From contig BTPG01000003.1 in the NCBI GenBank assembly GCA_036245525.1, positions 186,633,533 to 186,697,532 on the forward strand: a stretch of 64,000 nucleotides of DNA, written 5' to 3'. Positions 58,613 to 64,000 of the stretch are shown in pieces. Under the pieces are notes generated by a model. The model was not told where the DNA came from. It worked only from the letters and a program-made list of their open reading frames with translations, and searched no databases. The stretch comes from Semisulcospira habei. Taxonomy: Eukaryota > Mollusca > Gastropoda > Semisulcospiridae. The translations under genes were made by a program, and so were the position numbers. Position 1 is the first letter of the stretch; each line of letters opens with the position of its first letter.

Positions 58613-61350
58613 TAAAGGTTTGTGAAGAGGTAAGACGGCTAACAACTTTAATTTGTCATCTGTACTAATGCTTTCTGTGGGTCTGTCAACAATTAGTTTA
58701 ATGGCCCTTCTTTGGAGCGAGTTGAGTCTTTTAAAGTGAGCATCACAACTTCCGTTCTAGACAGTAGAGGCATAATCCATATGTGGCTGAATATGAGCAC
58801 AATAGAATTTTTTTCTGGTGGATTCGTCAGTGAAAAATCTCAGTTTAGAAAGTAGGTATACATTTTTTTCAGATATTGTTTTACAAACATTTTCAATATG
58901 ATTCTGCCAGCACAGCTTGTCTTCTATGGTGATTCCAAGCAAGCGCTGCTCCCTGACTTAATAATAAATAATAATTACGATGTTTATAATGCGCTTATCT
59001 TATAATAATTATAACTCTAAGCGCGCACTCACAACTCGCGCACGCATGCGCACGTTTTAGACAACGACTCACGTACCACAAATAGTGAAATACATTACGA
59101 CAGTCAGCTTGGGGTGGGGAGTGTGGTGATATAGTGCTAGAACTGTTGAAAGACATGAGTTTTGAGTGCGGACTGGAAGGAGGAGAGAGAGTGTTTCTGA
59201 CGGAGAGAGAGTGGGAGGGTGTTCCAGGTGGATGGACCGTATACTGAGAAGGAGCGGGGGCCAAAAGTGCTGAGTTTGGTGCGGGGGATGTGGAGGCAGA
59301 GAGGGTCGGAGGCGGAGCGGAGGGAGCGGGAAGGGATGTAGGGGTGAAGTAAGTCGGAGAGATAGGCAGGAGCGCAGTTGTTCAGGGATTTGTAGCAGAG
59401 AGACAGAATCTTGTATTGGATGCGTTGTAGGATGGGAAGCCAGTGAAGGAGCTTAAGCAGGGGAGTGATGTGGTCGGATTTTTTTCTTCTGAGTACGAGG
59501 CGGGCAGCATTGTTCTGGACGCGCTGGAGAGTAAGAGTGGTGGAGTGAGGGAGGCCGGAAACAGACTTGCTCAACAGACTGGCCATTAAATGAGAGTTTT
59601 AATGGAGGGGGTTTCAGCTGGTGTTTTTGTCTAGTGGTAATCAGCATACATTTAGTTTTGGAAGAATTCGGTACCATGGAGTTATTTTGACACCACTGTG
59701 AAACATCATTCAAACTACTCTGAAGAGATCTAGTTATACAATATGTATCTGATGATAAAACGTCAAGAGTTCCGTCGTCTGCAAAGAGACTGCAGGTTAC
59801 ACTGGGGTCAGATATATGTAATGGAAGATCGTTGATATAGACAGAAAATAATAATGGATCAAGAATAGATCCTTGTGGTACTCCTTGCGTTATCACCTCC
59901 TCACGTGAGTTTGTCCCATACACATGGACATATTGTGTGCGCTCGTGCAGGTATGAGTTGACGTAAGGAACGCAAGGGCGCCATCACTTAACTGATAGAC
60001 AGCAAGTTTTTGAATTAAACTTCCCACCCTCTATCTCTCTCTCTCAATCTCCATCTCACATCATAGCATTCCACAGTCGGGAAATTCCCCCGCCTGCTCA
60101 GTACTTCGGCTACCACCGGACACCGCCCCCCACCCACGCATTCAGTCCTCTTTCCCTCTGTTTAAAAAATGTGTATCACTCATCCCTCGCCTAAACACCA
60201 CCTAAATGTGTTAGTGCTGTGTGACAAGAGTGCTTTAAACGAAAGCCCGATTGCAGTGAATAAATGAGTTTGTGTTTTTCGAGATAATGCTGCAAATGCG
60301 TGTGGATGTGTCTCTCCATCAGTTAGACAAAGTTGATAGCAGGGAAATAGTCTAAACTTGTTTGGGTCAGTAAGGTCTTTGTTTTAAGTAATGGTATCAC
60401 CTTTGCTTCTTTAAGCTGGAAGGAAATTTACCTTGCTGTATGCAAAGGTTGTAAACGTACGTTAACGAATCTATGATATACGGCAGAGCCAATTTGAGAA
60501 CAGTGCTGCTACTACCATCATGGCCAGACGTGATGCCGAGATGGATTTTCCCACGTCATGAACCGTTAAAAGTGGAATATGAAATAATGTATCGGGAGTC
60601 AGCCTTTCATTACAGAACTTTTTCAATTGTTCTGACACCACATATGGCTGATCGGCAGATGCGGTCTGGAGTAGTGTACTGGCGGCAGAAAGAAAATGCT
60701 GATTAAATATATCAGCTGGGATGTTTGTACACTGAGCAATATTTTTGGACCTCGTGAAAGCGTTCAGCGCACGCCAAGCAGATATAATAACCTTTTTTCC
60801 ATTCATAAGTCGGTGAAAGAGGGACCTCTGAGCCTTTCTCACTAGGGACTTTACATAATTTCTTTGTTTTCGAAAGGCTGCAAAATCTTTATTTCTTTTA
60901 TATTCATCTCTGATCTGCATGTCATCCTTGATTTCGTTATTTAACCAGGCGGGCAGCTGGGGATTTTTGACACGTTTCTCTCTGAATACGGCATGTAGGT
61001 CAATAACAACAAGAAACAATCTGTACCATTCAGATAAAGCCTCGTTAAGATCACTATGGTGGTAGACCGTATCGAATGACCTATTACTTAAATCGTATAA
61101 AAATACATACTTGCTAAAGTGTTTAAGCGATCTATATCTAATGGTTGTGTGCTGATGCTTGCGCAAAGAATTATCCGCTTTTAAGGTCCAGCTCAGTGCA
61201 GCACACAGGATAGTGATCGCTAATTCCTACCTGGGGCACTTCAGTCTATTCCCACCACCTTTGACTTACTGGTAGTGTATATATGGTCAATTAGAGAGGA
61301 GGAAGTAGGACTAACACATGTTGCTGTGCTAACCAGTTGTTTTAACCCAA
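58613..61350 (-). mobile_element. LINE copy of the ORF1/ORF2 family, 5'-truncated
   Basis: Minus-strand frames give the end of the endonuclease (SLIDHIYTT, about 61290-61270), TTIRYRSLKHFSKYVFLYDL (61160), VKNPQLPAWLNNEIKDDMQI, then the RT: TQGVPQGSILDPLLFSVYIN and CSLFADDGTLDVLSSDTY (59923-59750), LKLSFNGQSVEQV, and after an inserted element REQRLLGITIEDKLCWQNHI and the thumb ending LAVLPLHK near 58620. The RT region between about 59930 and 60470 is strongly decayed. TIRYRSLKHFSK corresponds to TIKYRSFKHFNK in the LINE at 3775-5705. Not functional. Confidence 0.8.
58960..59563 (-). mobile_element. CR1/L2-like LINE 3' end nested in another LINE
   Basis: About 604 bp, minus strand: TLTLQRVQNNAARLVLRRKK, LHWLPILQRIQYKILSLCYK, PSRSLRSASDPLCLHIPRTK, YGPSTWNTLPLSLRQ and ALKTHVFQQF, then a 3' end with AAGCGCATTATAAACATCG and ATTATTATTTATTATTA. 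Flanked by GACTT at 58955-58959 and 59564-59568, a likely target duplication. Removing it rejoins the host LINE reading SVEQV-REQRLLG. Confidence 0.85.
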
Positions 61351-61359
61351 ACACCAAAC

Positions 61360-61541
<182 letters not shown>

Positions 61542-61785
61542 ATACTTTATTTCTCAAGGATGGAAACAATAGGCGCACAAGCCTCTTTTCGTGTTTGTCC
61601 TTGCTAAACTACAACATTAAAACAACATTAAAACATGATAACAGCACAAACAAGCGGCTACACCCACAGTCACTTGTGTTACATTCCGATATAAGTTCAC
61701 AAGTCGCTGAAGGCCACCGTACACTGATTTGCGCACGCGCGCACGCACGCACACACCAATTAACAGGGTCTGCCCCCCTCCTCCC

Positions 61786-61787
<2 letters not shown>
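61542..61787 (-). mobile_element. LINE 3' UTR and tail
   Basis: Minus strand: TAGCAAGGACAAACACGAAA, GCGCCTATTGTTTCCATCCT, TGAGAAATAAAGTATCATTC. Same family tail as 3321-3380 and 52283. A second GA tract (61790-61876) bounds it on the right. Confidence 0.7.
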
Positions 61788-61878
<91 letters not shown>

Positions 61879-62218
61879 GTCAAATCAACACACACACACA
61901 CAGAAAGCCCGTTCGCTTTCAGTGTGTCTATTTGTGGGGAAGGTGTAACCTTGCCATCTCCGGCATCAGATGGCCAGCATAATATTATTGATGAATACAG
62001 AGCTCAAATTAAACATTGCTCTGTTTGAGGCTGGATCGAATTAAAAGCAGCGTTTGTGTTCTCGTGTAGCAAACTCGTACCATGTTCCTCACCAGTCCCT
62101 GCAGCAACATCGTCCCTTCATTGTCGAGCAAGACGAAAAATTTACTTGTGAAAAGTCAAAAAAGAAGTTTGGTTCTGTTGGGTCAGAGTGTTGCACACCA
62201 GAATGATGGTACACTGAG

Positions 62219-62310
62219 GAGCAAATGAAACGTGACCTCATTGGAATCATCGCAAACACAGATATGTTTCCGATAATTCCAAAGATGTCGCGTTTGTTTT
62301 CTTTTGCTCG
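62219..62310. mobile_element. HP-3 hairpin, copy 2
   Basis: GAGCAAATGAAACGTGACCT with GGAATCATCGCAAACACAGA, and partner GATGTCGCGTTTGTTTTC, TTTTGCTCGTCAGT. Matches 26540-26616, including AAACACA in the loop, with extra sequence. Confidence 0.75.
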
Positions 62311-63075
62311 TCAGTATACTACCTTTAAAGTTAAAGGTATCAATTTCTATACACCCGGTGTATATTATGCTATATTATGGTATATATTGTTGTCCACTTA
62401 CCCGATTTGATGCAAATTTGTAAACGATGACATGCATAACAAAGCAAAGTGTTGCGCACCAGAATATATTTTATTATAATGAAAGCCATCGTCACGGTGG
62501 CCATATTTATTTTTGTGGATTTTTGTGCTCACAAACAACTGGCCATATTCAACCCCAAATTTAGATGGTGATATTTAACCACATACTAAAGTGCCATCAC
62601 GAAGAGTTACGCCGCTACCTCTATGTCAAGGTCACAGTGGCCATATTTGTTTTTTATTTTGTGTGTGTGTGGGGACAATATCTTTGAAAACATCGAACCA
62701 GTTGATCGGAATATTAGGTAATGATGCTTTGCTTCTGTATGGAATGTCATATGTAATTGTCTATGTCCTTTCATGTCCCATCTAACAAGTCTCTCCAAGG
62801 CAGCAATTTGATAGTAGCAGAACATTTTCAAACAGATATTTGCACTAGTCTGTGATTTTCTGACTTAATTTGGAACAATACAATAAATCCATTTTTTTAA
62901 AACAAGATTTTCGTTATAATTTAATGAAATTTCGCTTTTATATTTTTATTTCTTTAAAACAAAAATGAACTTTTTGTTTTAGGGCAGTTTTGTCCAAACG
63001 CACGGGCACACACACAAATGATGAACGCGAATCAATTCTTTGAAAGAAAAACTAAACTACACAAGCAATCATTGA
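62311..63075. other. AT-rich, no gene recognised
   Basis: Two related words (GTCACGGTGGCCATATTTAT near 62490 and GTCACAGTGGCCATATTTGT near 62630) suggest an old internal duplication; otherwise nothing. Confidence 0.4.
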
Positions 63076-63276
63076 TTAACCCATTTGGGTCCGACGCCCT
63101 ACAGCAGGTGATGGATCGACCATGATAATTCAAGGGTAGTGTTAGATGAGCTTGGCGCCATCAGGCGCCAAGCTTATCTGGCACTACCCTTGATTTATCA
63201 TGGTCGATCCATGTCCTGGAACTGGGACATACTTGTTAAGTGACACCTCGAAAATTGGACGGGTTATTTGGGTTAA
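63076..63276. mobile_element. TM-A element
   Basis: TTAACCCATTTGGGTCCGAC to GACGGGTTATTTGGGTTAA. Core GATCGACCATGATAATTCAA, GGGTAGTG; loop ATCA. 201 bp, long arm at right. Confidence 0.9.
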
Positions 63277-63553
63277 GAACAAACAAAATTGTTCACGCCG
63301 TTCCAGCGACTTCTCTCCAGCTAAGGGGGAGTTTCCAACATTTGTTCTCTCTCTACCTGAAGTTCGCACGTTTGATTGGCCCGAGCGGCGCGTGACTGTG
63401 GGACAAATTTGCATGTCCCCAAGTCACATGCATGCGCAAGAAGACGCGGAATATGAATGGTGTGCTCATTCCCATTCTAGGACGCAGCTGTGAAAACTTC
63501 CATTACATTGATTACATTGTTTGGAGCGCCCCTGTAGCAAAAACAAACGCAGA

Positions 63554-63621
63554 CCTGCAAGAGGCATAGATGCTCATGAGCCCCCGCTTCAAGCGGGGGC
63601 TTATGAGCATCTATTCCTCTT
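63554..63621. mobile_element. TM-B hairpin copy
   Basis: CTGCAAGAGGCATAGATGCT and GAGCATCTATTCCTCTTCAG around CCCCCGCTTCAAGCGGGGG; GATGCT/AGCATC is a compensated pair. Confidence 0.85.
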
Positions 63622-63695
63622 CAGTGCTGGTCAAATGTAACTTTTTGGCGGGATTTAGTTTTGCTGAAACGTTATACTGCAGCTAACATACAAAT

Positions 63696-63765
63696 CTGCA
63701 AGAGACATAGATCTTCATGAGCCCCCGCATCCTGCGGGGGGCTCATGAAGCTCCATGCCTCTTGC
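63696..63765. mobile_element. TM-B hairpin copy
   Basis: CTGCAAGAGACATAGATCTT and GAAGCTCCATGCCTCTTGC around CCCCCGCATCCTGCGGGGGG; several mismatches in the right arm. Nothing recognised from 63766 to the end. Confidence 0.8.
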
Positions 63766-64000
63766 TTGCAAAATTTATGTCCTTATTTTCTCGTGGAAAA
63801 CAAAACTAGGCGGTCTGTTTAGCTGTATGAGGCGTGAATTGCAATATGCTACGCGTTTTCCAGACGGTGTTACTTGCAAGACGGTGTTAGAATTGCTTGA
63901 CTATTTTCTGACAAGGAAAAGATACAGGTCGAAGGTCGAATTGCCTTTTCACAATTATTATCATTCTTTTAGCGCCTTTGTGCTATCTGTTCCCATTCTC

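Overview
The window is animal nuclear DNA, most likely from a mollusc (inference). It has intron-split coding sequence, many microsatellites, CR1/L2-like and RNase H-bearing LINE remains, tRNA-derived SINEs and a dense population of small palindromic elements. I see no bacterial operons, rRNA or true tRNA genes.

One host gene is well supported. On the minus strand, five coding exons between 47682 and 24336 join in frame into a 742-residue secreted chitin deacetylase-like protein: signal peptide, CBM14 chitin-binding domain, long Q/N/S/D-rich linker, then a polysaccharide deacetylase domain with all five usual motifs. Its first coding intron (27253-46406) is about 19 kb and packed with palindromic elements.

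Layout. 1-1680: nothing recognised. 1681-2816 (-): broken coiled-coil ORF. 3141-10140 (-): a LINE with an intact 1084-residue ORF1 (coiled coil plus SGNH esterase, with an in-frame repeat array) and a truncated endonuclease/RT ORF2. 10296-12500: GA tract and hairpins. 12739-14440: a 36-38 bp minisatellite. 14603-19850: LINE and SINE fragments. 20060-24240: CA tracts and hairpins. 24336-47682: the deacetylase gene. 47683-57400: upstream flank, an A/C-only block, G runs, and a duplicated segment with a SINE in one copy. 57440-61900: rearranged and nested LINE copies with CT/GA tails. 62200-64000: more hairpins.

The most unusual content is the set of nearly fully palindromic elements. I sort them into local families. 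TM-A (about 214 bp), TM-B (about 150-230 bp), TM-C (92 bp), TM-D (80 bp) and TM-E (94-107 bp) are bounded by TTAA and share a TTAACnCnTT-like end, as piggyBac-type non-autonomous elements (MITEs) do. HP-1 to HP-5 are hairpin families or singletons without TTAA ends. Six pairs of TM elements abut at one shared TTAA. TM-A arms differ between copies yet stay complementary within each copy. One TM-B end falls on the splice donor of deacetylase exon 4. Family names are mine; no database was searched.
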